32,576 nucleotides of DNA. Source: Phycisphaerales bacterium. GTDB lineage: Bacteria > Planctomycetota > Phycisphaerae > Phycisphaerales > UBA1924. The notes beneath the pieces were generated by a model. That model was not told the DNA's origin and made no database searches. It saw only the letters and a list, made by a program, of their open reading frames with translations. Location: NCBI GenBank assembly GCA_016742075.1, contig JACVCL010000017.1, positions 1-32,576 of the forward strand, written 5' to 3'. The translations under genes and the position numbers were made by a program. Positions 7,711 to 15,993 of this stretch are shown piece after piece (position 1 is the stretch's first letter; every line of letters starts with the position of its first letter).

Positions 7711-10701
7711 TCACCAGTCCAGCGTGCCGAAGAACGCCCGGCGCAGGTCGGCGAGCGGAACAGCCGCCGAGGCGGGGCCAGGCCCGTGCACGCGGAGCAC
7801 GCCGGAGGTGTTGAGCGTGCCCAGCCTCACGAAGCTCAGCCCCACGATGGCCTTCGATACCTCGCGCACTCGGGCCTCGGGAACCTCCAGCACGTAGCCG
7901 CCGACCGCCTCGCCGAACCACTCTCGCTCGGCGGCACGCGGGGAACCGTCGTCGCTCTCCTCGGTTTCCGGCCACACAAGATCAGCCCCGAACCCGGGTG
8001 AGGCGATGAGCATCTCGGCGAGAGCCACCAGCGGGCCGCCCTCGCTGCAGTCATGCGCCGACGCCACCACACCGCGGGCGATCAGGTCGGCGACCGCCTT
8101 CGCCGCCCCGGGGCCACCGGCAGGCTCCCGGGGGCCGCCGCGCAGCACGCGGCCGCCGCCGGCGTCGATCAGAGGGTCATCTTCGCCCTCCGCGGCGGGG
8201 TGCACGAGCACCAGGACATTCCCGGGGTGCTTGGCGTCCATGGTCACACACTTCGCCACGTCGGGCACGATGCCGATGCCGGTGATCAACAGTGTGGGTG
8301 GGATCTCGATCAGGCGCCCGTCCTGAGTCCGGAACTGGTTGTGCAACGAGTCCTTCCCGCTCACGAACGGGGTCCGGTACAGCTTCGCGGCGTCGTAGCA
8401 GCCCAGGCACGCCCGGACGAGCGCGCCCATGTTCGAGGGGTTGTCGCACCCCGGCCAGCAGAAGTTGTCGAGAATGGCGATCCGCCGCGGATCGGCCCCG
8501 ACGCAGACGAGATTGCGGACACACTCGTCCACCGCAGCGATCGCCATCCGGTAAGGGTCCCCCCCGAGGGCCGGATCCCCAACCGCCGTCTGAAGCCCGC
8601 AGCCCACCGCCAGTCCGCGGCGGCTGCCGGGCACCGGGGTCAGCACCGCCGCATCGCCCGGCCCCGATCCCTCGGGCCCGACGAGAGGCTTCAGCACGGT
8701 CTGGCCCTGCACCTCATGGTCGTACTGGCGGACAATCCACCGCTTGCTGGCGATCGTCGGATGGGCAAGCAACCCCAGAAGGCGGGCGCCGAGATCCGGG
8801 CGCGCTCCGCGCGGCGGCGCCTGAACCGCTGCCGCACGAGGGGCCCACACCGCCTCACGCGCCGGCATCGGAATTCCATCGTGGAGGAACGAGGCCGACA
8901 GACGGCCGACCTCTCGCCCCTGAAAGTTCAGAGTGATCTCGGCGCCGGGGGTGCCGAACACCCCAAGGTCCGCCGCCTCAACCCCCTCTTCGGCGCAGAT
9001 CCGGCGGAGCGCTCCCAAGTGGTGCTCGGGCACGGCGAGGATCATCCGTTCCTGGCTCTCGCTGATCCAGATCTCGTCGTAGCGGAGCCCGGCATACTTG
9101 AGCGGGGCGCGGTCGAGATGCACCTCGGCGCCGAGAGCCGAGCCCATCTCGCCGATGGCCGAGGAAAAGCCCCCGGCGCCGCAGTCGGTCACGGCTGAGA
9201 AGAGCGGTCCGCCCTCCGCCTCTCGGGCCCGGAGCAGCGCGTCCAGAAGGCGCTTCTCTTCAATGGCGTTACCGATCTGCACCGCGTGCGCAAACTCGTC
9301 GGCGTGCGTGCCGGTGAGCTCGGCCGAGGAGAACGTCGCGCCGTGGATGCCATCGCGGCCCGTCCGCCCCCCCAACGCCACGATGCGGTCGCCGGACCGC
9401 GCGGCGCCGAACACCTTGTCGGCGGGCAGCACGCCGATGCAGCCGCAGAACACCAGCGGATTGCCCACGTACCGATCATCGAAGTGCACGGCGCCGTTTA
9501 CCGTCGGTATGCCCATGCGGTTGCCGTAGTCCCGCACGCCGTCGATCACCCTCGCCAGGATCCGCGCCGGCGGAAGGCACCCCGCCGGCACATCGGCGAG
9601 GCCCGGCGTGGCCACGCAGAAGACGTCGGTGTTGGCGATAGGCTTGGCCCCCAGGCCGGTGCCCATCACGTCGCGGATGCACCCGCCGACCCCCGTGGCC
9701 GCGCCGCCGTAGGGCTCGATGGCGCTGGGCCGGTTGTGCGTCTCAACCTTGACATTCACCGCCGTCCGGTCGTCAAACCGCACTACGCCGGAATTGTCCT
9801 TGAACACCGAGAGGGCCCAGTCCACGCCCTCCGCGATCAGCTCGTGCGTGGCCGCGGCCACCGTGCTCTTGAGAAGGTTGCTGATCGTGACCGACCCGTC
9901 GGCGTTCACCGTGACGCCCGGCCGGCCCTCCCAGACCACCCGGGCATGCCCTGCACCGGCGGAACCGGCCGCCTCCCGGTAGGTCACCGTGCTCTTGAGC
10001 GTCTTGTGGACACAGTGCTCGCTCCAGGTCTGAGCGAGCGTCTCCAGCTCGATGTCGGTCGGCTCGCGACCGAGTCGGCGGTACTCGTCGCGGATCGCCC
10101 GCATCTCCGCAAGGCTCAGAAAGAGATGGCCGCTCCGAGACAGCCGCACCAGCTCGTCGTCGGAGAGTTCGCGGAGCGGCACCGATCGCACCGTCTGCTC
10201 GGCCGGCGGCGGCGCCGGGAACCGATCGGGGGCCCACGGCTCGGTCCGGGCCTGTTCGATCGCCGGGTTGTAGAGGAGCCGCCGGGCCAGCGCGCCAGGA
10301 TCGGCCTCTCCCTCGAACCGAAGGTCGTACCGCCACCCGGTCGACGCGCGGACCCGAACCCCGGGGAGCAGCTCCGCCACCGCCGACTCGACCGTCAGCG
10401 CCACCGGATCCATCACGCCGGGCAGCGGGTGCACCTCGATGACCTGTTCCCCCGGTGCGACCGGCCCGGCACCCTCCGTCGACCGCTCCAGCACCGGGCT
10501 CGCGAGCAGCGCCGTCCGCAGACGCTCGCGCTGGGCAGCGCTCAGTTCAGCTTCCAGCAGATACACCCGCGACGAACGCGCCGCGGCCAGAGGGAACCCC
10601 AGCGCACGGGCCTCTCGAACCAGCGCCGCGGCCCGCGGGTCGCCCGACGCATCGGTGGGACGAACTTCGAAGCGGTGGATGGCGGTCCGGCCTCGACTCA
10701 T
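7711..10701 (-). CDS. purL: Phosphoribosylformylglycinamidine synthase, fused PurS-like/PurL
   Basis: This 996-residue protein is the ATP-dependent synthetase part of FGAM synthase, converting FGAR to FGAM with ammonia from PurQ. About residues 1-155 form two PurS-like halves (for example [13 protein letters not shown] at 88-99), matching the N-terminal region of large one-chain PurL enzymes. The linker and catalytic segment [10 protein letters not shown] follows, with the conserved His229, and then two AIR-synthase-type halves, with [13 protein letters not shown] and [20 protein letters not shown]. Small PurL proteins have about 740 residues and full fusions about 1300; this one lies between because only the glutaminase is separate. 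I took the ATG at 10701. The frame stays open to 10803, but a TACGAT box ends 6 bases before 10701 and family similarity begins there. Confidence 0.95.
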   Translation of the reverse strand: MSRGRTAIHRFEVRPTDASGDPRAAALVREARALGFPLAAARSSRVYLLEAELSAAQRERLRTALLASPVLERSTEGAGPVAPGEQVIEVHPLPGVMDPVALTVESAVAELLPGVRVRASTGWRYDLRFEGEADPGALARRLLYNPAIEQARTEPWAPDRFPAPPPAEQTVRSVPLRELSDDELVRLSRSGHLFLSLAEMRAIRDEYRRLGREPTDIELETLAQTWSEHCVHKTLKSTVTYREAAGSAGAGHARVVWEGRPGVTVNADGSVTISNLLKSTVAAATHELIAEGVDWALSVFKDNSGVVRFDDRTAVNVKVETHNRPSAIEPYGGAATGVGGCIRDVMGTGLGAKPIANTDVFCVATPGLADVPAGCLPPARILARVIDGVRDYGNRMGIPTVNGAVHFDDRYVGNPLVFCGCIGVLPADKVFGAARSGDRIVALGGRTGRDGIHGATFSSAELTGTHADEFAHAVQIGNAIEEKRLLDALLRAREAEGGPLFSAVTDCGAGGFSSAIGEMGSALGAEVHLDRAPLKYAGLRYDEIWISESQERMILAVPEHHLGALRRICAEEGVEAADLGVFGTPGAEITLNFQGREVGRLSASFLHDGIPMPAREAVWAPRAAAVQAPPRGARPDLGARLLGLLAHPTIASKRWIVRQYDHEVQGQTVLKPLVGPEGSGPGDAAVLTPVPGSRRGLAVGCGLQTAVGDPALGGDPYRMAIAAVDECVRNLVCVGADPRRIAILDNFCWPGCDNPSNMGALVRACLGCYDAAKLYRTPFVSGKDSLHNQFRTQDGRLIEIPPTLLITGIGIVPDVAKCVTMDAKHPGNVLVLVHPAAEGEDDPLIDAGGGRVLRGGPREPAGGPGAAKAVADLIARGVVASAHDCSEGGPLVALAEMLIASPGFGADLVWPETEESDDGSPRAAEREWFGEAVGGYVLEVPEARVREVSKAIVGLSFVRLGTLNTSGVLRVHGPGPASAAVPLADLRRAFFGTLDW

Positions 10702-10707
10702 GCGGTG

Positions 10708-10713
10708 ATCGTA
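10708..10713 (-). promoter_or_regulatory. Putative -10 box (TACGAT) of purL
   Basis: The minus strand reads TACGAT, CACCGC, ATG, with six bases between the hexamer and the purL start at 10701. This supports a leaderless message and argues against the longer open frame as the real N-terminus. The 83-base purL/rnhA gap would thus hold two diverging promoters. No -35 consensus is clear. Confidence 0.45.
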
Positions 10714-10770
10714 ATCGCACGGCCATCCACCCGTGGCCCTGCGGCGGGGATGAGCAGTGTGAAATCCGCC

Positions 10771-10776
10771 TACACT
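10771..10776 (+). promoter_or_regulatory. Putative -10 box (TACACT) of rnhA
   Basis: TACACT is followed by GCGGCCCG and the ATG at 10785, an 8-base distance like that at the zinc-ribbon gene. No Shine-Dalgarno sequence precedes the ATG, which agrees with leaderless translation. Confidence 0.45.
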
Positions 10777-10784
10777 GCGGCCCG

Positions 10785-11345
10785 ATGCCCCCCCCCTCTC
10801 CACCCAGCGCCGGACGGGCGCGCCGGCCCGCCAAGCCCAGGGCCGCGCCGGCGGTGGCCGAGCCCGGCTTGCCCGCGGTGGAGCTCTACACCGACGGCGC
10901 CTGCTCCGGCAATCCCGGGCCGGGCGGTTGGGCCTTCCTGCTCCGCCACCCCGCCAGCGGAAAGCACCTGGAGCGCTGGGGCGGAGAGGCCGAAACCACC
11001 AACAACCGCATGGAACTCCGGGCGGTGATCGAGGGCCTCTCGGCGCTCACGCGACGATCGCGCGTCGAGGTTTACTCAGACAGCCAGTACGTGCTCAAGG
11101 GGCTCGACGAGTGGCTCGAAGGCTGGAAAGCCAAGGGTTGGAAGACCGCGGGCAAGCAGCCGGTCAAGAACATTGAATTGTGGAAGGCGCTCGACGCACT
11201 CCGCGCCGACCACGCGCTGACCTACCACTGGGTCCGCGGCCACAACGAACACCCCGAGAACGAGCGGTGCGATGCCCTGGCGGTGATGGCCCGCGAGCGC
11301 GTGGCCCGAGGCCTCGACCCGTCGGGGGACGACGCTCTGGACTAG
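10785..11345 (+). CDS. rnhA: Ribonuclease HI
   Basis: RNase HI cleaves the RNA strand of RNA-DNA hybrids. The 186-residue product has a proline/arginine-rich N-terminal extension of about 30 residues followed by a complete RNase H fold. [17 protein letters not shown] carries Asp37, NNRMELRAV carries Glu77, [11 protein letters not shown] carries Asp99, and [18 protein letters not shown] carries His153 and Asp163. The basic-protrusion segment [20 protein letters not shown] marks it as the E. coli RnhA type. The open frame extends upstream to 10455 but would overlap purL. The ATG at 10785, just after a TACACT box, is the sensible start. Nine consecutive C bases directly follow this ATG, a possible slippage site. 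It diverges from purL and converges on thyX with 13 bases between stops. Confidence 0.96.
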   Translation: MPPPSPPSAGRARRPAKPRAAPAVAEPGLPAVELYTDGACSGNPGPGGWAFLLRHPASGKHLERWGGEAETTNNRMELRAVIEGLSALTRRSRVEVYSDSQYVLKGLDEWLEGWKAKGWKTAGKQPVKNIELWKALDALRADHALTYHWVRGHNEHPENERCDALAVMARERVARGLDPSGDDALD

Positions 11346-11358
11346 GCGTCCCGGTTGA

Positions 11359-12282
11359 TCAGCCCGGCAGGCCCATCGCCCGGCGCTTGGCCTCCCACTC
11401 GGCCTGCTCCCGCTTGTTGTCCGTGTCGATCTGCGCACGACCGGACTTCAAAGCATCGAGTTCCAGCCGTGTGAGACGGATCGACTCGAGCTCGTAGTCG
11501 CGGAACGCTTCCATGGTCACCGGGACGATCGGTTCGATCAGGCGGGCCATGGCCGTCGCGTACTCGCGGATCTCCCGCTGGGCATGGGCGTCCATGCGCA
11601 GCGCGAGAAACCGCAGGATGTTGTGCAGGTCGCACTTCCAGTACCACTCGGTGTAGGTGCTCAGGGGAAGGCCGATGCGGGCGATCTCGCGGGCCAGGCC
11701 CTTCTCGGTGAGCTTTGTGTAGTCCAGGTAGGCGGCCTCGCACCGATCGAGAAACGCCAGGAATTCCTCCGCGGTCGCCACGTCGATCGGCCCCTCGCCC
11801 CCCTGCCGGTTGCTCTGCGACTGCTTTCGGATGTTCTCGACCGACGGTCGGTAGAACCGGTCCGGCATCACGCTGTAGCGGCCCGAGTACTCGTTCACGT
11901 TCGCGGTTCGGTGCCGGATCCACTGCCGGGCGATGAAGATCGGCATCGAAACGTGGAACTTGAACTCGACCATCTCGAACGGCGTGGTGTGACGGTGACG
12001 AAGCAGGTAGCGGATCAGCCCGCGGTCTTCGCTGATCTTTTTGGTGCCCATCCCGTACGACACGCGGGCCGCCTGCACAATCGCCTGATCGGCGGTCTGC
12101 CCCTGCGGCACGAGCCTCGGCATCGCGTCGATCAGCGCGATGAACCCGTGGTCATCGATGTTGACTTGTTGACGGATCGCGCCGCCCATGACATCCACGA
12201 GCGGGGTGCCCTCGTCCGGGGAGACGCGCTGGATCGGGGCCAACGATGGCTTGAGCTCGGCCAGATGGGGTTCCGATGACAT
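11359..12282 (-). CDS. thyX: FAD-dependent thymidylate synthase ThyX
   Basis: ThyX makes dTMP from dUMP using methylenetetrahydrofolate, FAD and NAD(P)H. The 307-residue sequence holds the ThyX motif RHRTANVNEYSGRYS (from Arg123) and the preceding RYLLRHRHTTPFEMVEFKFH (about 91-110), both involved in FAD and dUMP binding in the family. It is longer than the 220-250-residue forms of Thermotoga and Mycobacterium and resembles the roughly 300-residue class, with about 40 extra N-terminal residues and a charged C-terminal helix (QIDTDNKREQAEWEAKRRAMG). The start at 12282 (MSSEPHLAEL) is preferred over the in-frame ATG at 12318, because a TACACT box lies between the two, ending 6 bases before 12282. 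No thyA is visible nearby. Confidence 0.96.
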   Translation of the reverse strand: MSSEPHLAELKPSLAPIQRVSPDEGTPLVDVMGGAIRQQVNIDDHGFIALIDAMPRLVPQGQTADQAIVQAARVSYGMGTKKISEDRGLIRYLLRHRHTTPFEMVEFKFHVSMPIFIARQWIRHRTANVNEYSGRYSVMPDRFYRPSVENIRKQSQSNRQGGEGPIDVATAEEFLAFLDRCEAAYLDYTKLTEKGLAREIARIGLPLSTYTEWYWKCDLHNILRFLALRMDAHAQREIREYATAMARLIEPIVPVTMEAFRDYELESIRLTRLELDALKSGRAQIDTDNKREQAEWEAKRRAMGLPG

Positions 12283-12288
12283 ACGAGC

Positions 12289-12294
12289 AGTGTA
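12289..12294 (-). promoter_or_regulatory. Putative -10 box (TACACT) of thyX
   Basis: The minus strand reads GTACACT, GCTCGT, ATG, with six bases between hexamer and start codon and no Shine-Dalgarno sequence. It is the third copy of the TACACT-near-ATG arrangement in this window and it decides the thyX start. Confidence 0.45.
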
Positions 12295-12363
12295 CGGGAA
12301 GGCCGGCGGCTCGCGCACGGCTTGCGCGGTGCCACTCTATCGATCACCCGCGGACAGGGCGCC

Positions 12364-13746
12364 TCAGTGGTGACTGGCCGTCTCGCGGAGCAGGCGGCCG
12401 GGCATGAGCATTGCCAGCACGCCGGCCCCGGAGAGGATCACCGCAAAGCCGAAGAAGGCCATCGAGATCCGGCCCGGCGGCAGCAGCGATGCCTGCCGTG
12501 GGTCGCCGGTGCCCAGGACCCAGGAACCGATCCACGGGGCCAGGGCGCTCACCCCCCAGCCGACCCCCATCAGCAGGCTGCTCACCATGCCGGTGCGCCC
12601 CGGCAGCAGCCGCTGGCCGAGCGCGAGGCTGCTGGGAACCGTGGCGAACACCCCCATGGCCGTGCACGCCGCCACGACGTACGCCGGCAGCATCGCCCAC
12701 CACCCGCCACGCTCCCCGCCCGCGGCGTTCCAACCCCAGTCAGCCACCAGGGGGAACATCGCGATGAAGACCGCCGCGGTGAAGCTGATCCACACGAACG
12801 GGGCCTTCTCGCCGCCGGGGCGGATCTTCATCCCCGCGACCACCGCCGAGATGCCCATGCCCACGGTCATGGCCGAGGCGAGGTTGCTGTTGAGCACCGC
12901 CGCCCTCGCGGCGTCGCCGGGGATCTTCGCCGCCGCCCACACGTTGAACATGTAGAACATGCCGATGTTGGCGACGAAACGCAGGCTGTTCTGGACGCTC
13001 ATCACCAGCACCGTGTTCCAACGGTGGCGAAGGTCGGCCGGGTCGAACGTGTGAAGCTCGTGGTGGTTGTGATGCCGGTGCGGGGTGCGGGCGATAACCC
13101 GGTGCAGCGCCACCGCCGTGAGCAGGCCGGGGATCATGAGCCACGCGAGGCTCTTGAGGCCGAACGCTTCGTTCATCCGCGACGCGATGAGCGGGCCGGC
13201 CGCCTGCCCCAGCATGCCCGCCGCGATGAACACGCTGATCGCCATCCCGCGGCCGCGGCGGAACACCCGCCCCCCCAGCTGGCCGGCCAGCGCCGCCCCG
13301 ACCGGGTGGTACATCCCCGTGCCCACCACGCCGACGATCTGCAGCGCGATGAGCTGCCAGAAGTTCTGCGCAAAGCCGATCGACGAGATGCACACCGCCC
13401 CGATCGCCAGGCCGAACGGCCCGCACACCCGGGTGTTGAACCGATCGGTGAGCCACGCGAACACCGGCTGGCAGAGCCCGGAGAACACCGGAGTGATCGC
13501 CACAACGATTGACACCTGCGCCGCCGAAAGGCCCAGGTTGTTCTTGAGCACCAGCAGCAGCGAAGTGAAATAGATCGGGAACACGTCGATGACCGTGTGC
13601 GACGCGTTCAGAGCCCAGTAACGGAACCTTGGGCGCGAAGGGTGGTGGTGCTCCGCGGCGCGCAGCCCGGATTCGGCGGGGGAGCCCGCGGAGACCCGGG
13701 CGGCCAGGGGCCCGTGAGCGGCGATGGCATCGGCGACGGACGACAT
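12364..13746 (-). CDS. MFS transporter, fosmidomycin-resistance (Fsr)-like
   Basis: This 460-residue inner-membrane protein has about 12 spans. It belongs to the major facilitator superfamily: the first half holds SIVVAITPVFSGLCQPVFAW, FAWLTDRFNTR (motif A-like) and GMYHPVGAALAGQLGG. The last of these is typical of Fsr/COG2223-like carriers. The N-terminus (HHHPSRP) and the central cytoplasmic loop (TPHRHHNHHELHTF, about residues 222-235) are rich in histidine. It lies 43 bases downstream of the two-span protein that ends the respiratory block, on the same strand, and may be read through from it, or from a weak TACCCT box just upstream. The substrate is unknown. Given the neighbours, transport of a metal or cofactor for oxidase assembly is possible but speculative. 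Confidence 0.82.
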   Translation of the reverse strand: MSSVADAIAAHGPLAARVSAGSPAESGLRAAEHHHPSRPRFRYWALNASHTVIDVFPIYFTSLLLVLKNNLGLSAAQVSIVVAITPVFSGLCQPVFAWLTDRFNTRVCGPFGLAIGAVCISSIGFAQNFWQLIALQIVGVVGTGMYHPVGAALAGQLGGRVFRRGRGMAISVFIAAGMLGQAAGPLIASRMNEAFGLKSLAWLMIPGLLTAVALHRVIARTPHRHHNHHELHTFDPADLRHRWNTVLVMSVQNSLRFVANIGMFYMFNVWAAAKIPGDAARAAVLNSNLASAMTVGMGISAVVAGMKIRPGGEKAPFVWISFTAAVFIAMFPLVADWGWNAAGGERGGWWAMLPAYVVAACTAMGVFATVPSSLALGQRLLPGRTGMVSSLLMGVGWGVSALAPWIGSWVLGTGDPRQASLLPPGRISMAFFGFAVILSGAGVLAMLMPGRLLRETASHH

Positions 13747-13789
13747 AGGGGCGGGTGAGGGTAGCGCGGCCGCGGGCCGTGCGCCGCCG

Positions 13790-14614
13790 CTACTGGCCCT
13801 GGCGGCGGCCGACCACGCCGAAACCGGTGACCAGCGCCCCGATGAACGTCACCAGAACGCTCCCCCCCGCGGCGGGCCAGGTCCAGCTCATGGCCCGCAG
13901 CCCCTCGTCCACCTGCTTGTCTTTGGCGCGGTACAGCATCGGCGGAGTGATCTGGAGCATGGCGTAGTACTGCCACATCCGGTCTCGCTTCTCCTCTTCG
14001 CCGACGCCGACGACCGGCTTGTCGTACGGGCCCGGTGCGAACAGGGCGTCGATCTTCCCGAGGGTGGTGTCGGTGAGGCGGATCGACTGTTCGGGCGGGC
14101 CGTCCGGCAGGAACTCGGCGAACACGTAGCGCCATTCGCGTCGCCGCACCAGGCCCCACGTTGCCGGGTCAAAGTCGGCCGCCGGGTACCTTGCCGCCGC
14201 GATCAGCCGCGGCTTGACGGTGCCCTGCGCGATGAGCCCCATCAGCTCATCGTTCGAATCCACCCTGGCCATCGCCATGGGCATGATCTTGAACCAGTCG
14301 GAGTGCCGCAGCAGACCGGGCAGACGCTCGCGGTCGAAACCGCCGAGCGGGAAGCGGGCCTGCTGCCCCCGCCAGTGCACCACGATGGTGACAGGGTCCT
14401 CGCCCTTCGCCGCCAGCGTCTCGACGCGGATGGCGTTCCCGCCGAACACCGCCTCCTCGCCGCTCAGGGCGTCGTAGAACCACACCATCGGACGCTGCTT
14501 CAGGTCATTGCGGTGGCTCAGCCGCTCGGCCATCTGCCACGAAGACAAGCCCAACGCGATCAGCCCGAGGGCGATCATCGCCGAGCCGATCAGGATCTGC
14601 GTGCGCCCGGTCAT
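13790..14614 (-). CDS. Unrecognised two-span membrane protein at the end of the oxidase operon
   Basis: The 274-residue product has one membrane span near the N-terminus (about 8-27, ILIGSAMIALGLIALGL) and one near the C-terminus (about 247-268). Between them lies a periplasmic domain of about 210 residues. I do not recognise the middle domain. Two-span topology, size, position after ctaF and an LGLSSWQMAER segment right after the first span recall SURF1 assembly factors, which have an LGxWQxxR segment there. The later SURF1 signatures are not evident, so this is only a hypothesis. Its start lies 18 bases after the ctaF stop with no clear ribosome site, which suggests translational coupling. 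Tyr- and Met-rich stretches (DRMWQYYAMLQITPPMLY) precede the second span. Confidence 0.7.
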   Translation of the reverse strand: MTGRTQILIGSAMIALGLIALGLSSWQMAERLSHRNDLKQRPMVWFYDALSGEEAVFGGNAIRVETLAAKGEDPVTIVVHWRGQQARFPLGGFDRERLPGLLRHSDWFKIMPMAMARVDSNDELMGLIAQGTVKPRLIAAARYPAADFDPATWGLVRRREWRYVFAEFLPDGPPEQSIRLTDTTLGKIDALFAPGPYDKPVVGVGEEEKRDRMWQYYAMLQITPPMLYRAKDKQVDEGLRAMSWTWPAAGGSVLVTFIGALVTGFGVVGRRQGQ

Positions 14615-14632
14615 GTCAGCACAAGAGCAAGG

Positions 14633-15181
14633 TCAATGGGGCTTATCGCCGCCGTGGCCGGTGTCGTGATCGATCGGCAGCCCTTTGGCCTTCTTTTCCT
14701 CGGCGGCGCGGCGCGAGAGTTCGAAGGCGCCGGAGGTCGTCAGCTCGGCGTTCGTGGGCTGCACGCCGCCGGCGATGCGCTCGGGCTTCTCCATCGGCGT
14801 GACCAGTGCCCGGCTGTTGACGTCGAGCAGCGTGAGGCCGACGAACAGCACCGCGGCGAAGAGCGTAGCACTCACCACGATCGTGTTCAGGGCCTTGTCC
14901 CACCACAGATGCATGAAGAACGCCGCCACCAGCAGGGCCTTCACGGTGGCGATGACGATCGCCATCACCAGGTGGGCGGTGTGCGACATGGGCAGGCGGC
15001 TCGTCCACACCGTGAGGGCGGTGAGCACCAGCAGAATCGCGAACACCCAGAACATGAGCCCGAACGACGCCACGTGGACGTGATGCCCGGCGTGGGCCTC
15101 GTCGGACGCGAGGGTCTCGTGCGGGTCGAAGCGGCCGTCGTCGAGGTCGAGCTTCGGCTTGTGATCGTGGGCGTGGGCCAT
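14633..15181 (-). CDS. ctaF: Cytochrome c oxidase subunit IV
   Basis: This small structural subunit of the caa3-type oxidase has 182 residues. Three membrane spans are visible: about 39-61 (FGLMFWVFAILLVLTALTVW), 67-94 (including TVKALLVAAFFMHLWW) and 98-118. The second span and the following AFFMHLWWDKA segment match prokaryotic subunit IV proteins. The N-terminus is unusually long and histidine-rich (MAHAHDH ... HAGHHVHV), and the C-terminus also ends in histidines (IDHDTGHGGDKPH). AAGGA lies about 10 bases before the ATG. The gene follows ctaE by 26 bases. Confidence 0.85.
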   Translation of the reverse strand: MAHAHDHKPKLDLDDGRFDPHETLASDEAHAGHHVHVASFGLMFWVFAILLVLTALTVWTSRLPMSHTAHLVMAIVIATVKALLVAAFFMHLWWDKALNTIVVSATLFAAVLFVGLTLLDVNSRALVTPMEKPERIAGGVQPTNAELTTSGAFELSRRAAEEKKAKGLPIDHDTGHGGDKPH

Positions 15182-15207
15182 TGGGGTCGGGTCCTTCGGC
15201 GGCGGGA

Positions 15208-15897
15208 TCAGGCCAGGTAGAGCAGCGGGAACAGGAAGATCCAGATCACGTCGACCAGGTGCCAGTACAGGGCCACGTTCTCGAGGCTGGTGTAGTGCTT
15301 GGGCCCGTAGTGGTTCTTGGCGGCCTTAATCATGCACCAGCTGATCAGGAACACCCCGACCAGCACGTGGAACCCGTGCGTCGCGGTGGAGATCCAGTAG
15401 ACGCTCAGGAAGATGTGGTCGTGCGCCCCCTGCACCTCACCGGTGTAGGCGAAGTTCGCGCCGGGGAGCTTGCCCTTCTGGATCTTCGGCCAGTACTCGA
15501 GGATCAGCTTGGTGGCCAGAAAGAACAGGGCGCAGAGGTTGGTGATCGCGAGGTACACCAGGATCTGGCGACGCTTGGCCAGCTGCGCCGCCCGAACGGC
15601 CATCACCACCGTCCACGAGCTCAGCAGCAGCACGCAGGTGTTGATCGCCCCGATCTGCCAGTCGAGGTAGTAGTGCGCGGCCTCGTACCAGTTGCCGGGG
15701 AACTTCATCCGGAACGCCGCGTAGGCCGTGAAAAAGCCCATGAACAGCAGCACTTCCGTCGAGAGGAAGAGCCACATGCCCAGCTTGGCCCCCTCGGCCT
15801 CGTCCTCGGCGTTGCGCCAATGGTGGCCCGGGACATACGCCTCCCACGGCAGCAGATCGCGATCGGCGGTGAGGTCTTTAGTCGTGATGCTCGACAT
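15208..15897 (-). CDS. ctaE: Cytochrome c oxidase subunit III
   Basis: Subunit III of the aa3/caa3 oxidase supports proton uptake and enzyme stability. The 229-residue protein has five membrane spans, the usual short bacterial form. Conserved segments include LGMWLFLSTEVLLFMGFFTAY, the GFHVLVG motif in TATHGFHVLVGVFL, and the ending SLENVALYWHLVDVIWIFLF. GGAG lies five bases before the ATG. It is separated from ctaD by 96 bases that contain an 8-bp tandem G/C repeat, the longest gap inside the oxidase part of the operon. Confidence 0.95.
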   Translation of the reverse strand: MSSITTKDLTADRDLLPWEAYVPGHHWRNAEDEAEGAKLGMWLFLSTEVLLFMGFFTAYAAFRMKFPGNWYEAAHYYLDWQIGAINTCVLLLSSWTVVMAVRAAQLAKRRQILVYLAITNLCALFFLATKLILEYWPKIQKGKLPGANFAYTGEVQGAHDHIFLSVYWISTATHGFHVLVGVFLISWCMIKAAKNHYGPKHYTSLENVALYWHLVDVIWIFLFPLLYLA

Positions 15898-15937
15898 ACA
15901 GGCTCCGGGGTGATCCGGGGTTTCCGTGGGTCCGACG

Positions 15938-15985
15938 GGCCGGGGGGCCGGGGGGCCGGGGGTCCGGTGGTCCGGGGGTCCGGGT
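15938..15985. repeat. Six tandem 8-bp G/C units between ctaD and ctaE
   Basis: The plus strand reads GGCCGGGG three times, then GTCCGGTG, GTCCGGGG and GTCCGGGT, a clear 8-bp period. The template strand for the operon carries the G runs (three G6 tracts and a G5), so it can form a G-quadruplex. The transcript is C-rich with repeated CCGG. No coding function is evident. Confidence 0.8.
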
Positions 15986-15993
15986 GAGGGGGG

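Noticed and set aside
9286-11028. Plus-strand frame of 580 codons opposite purL and into rnhA
   Set aside because: It is a shadow of purL and the wrong frame for rnhA; no family motif is visible.
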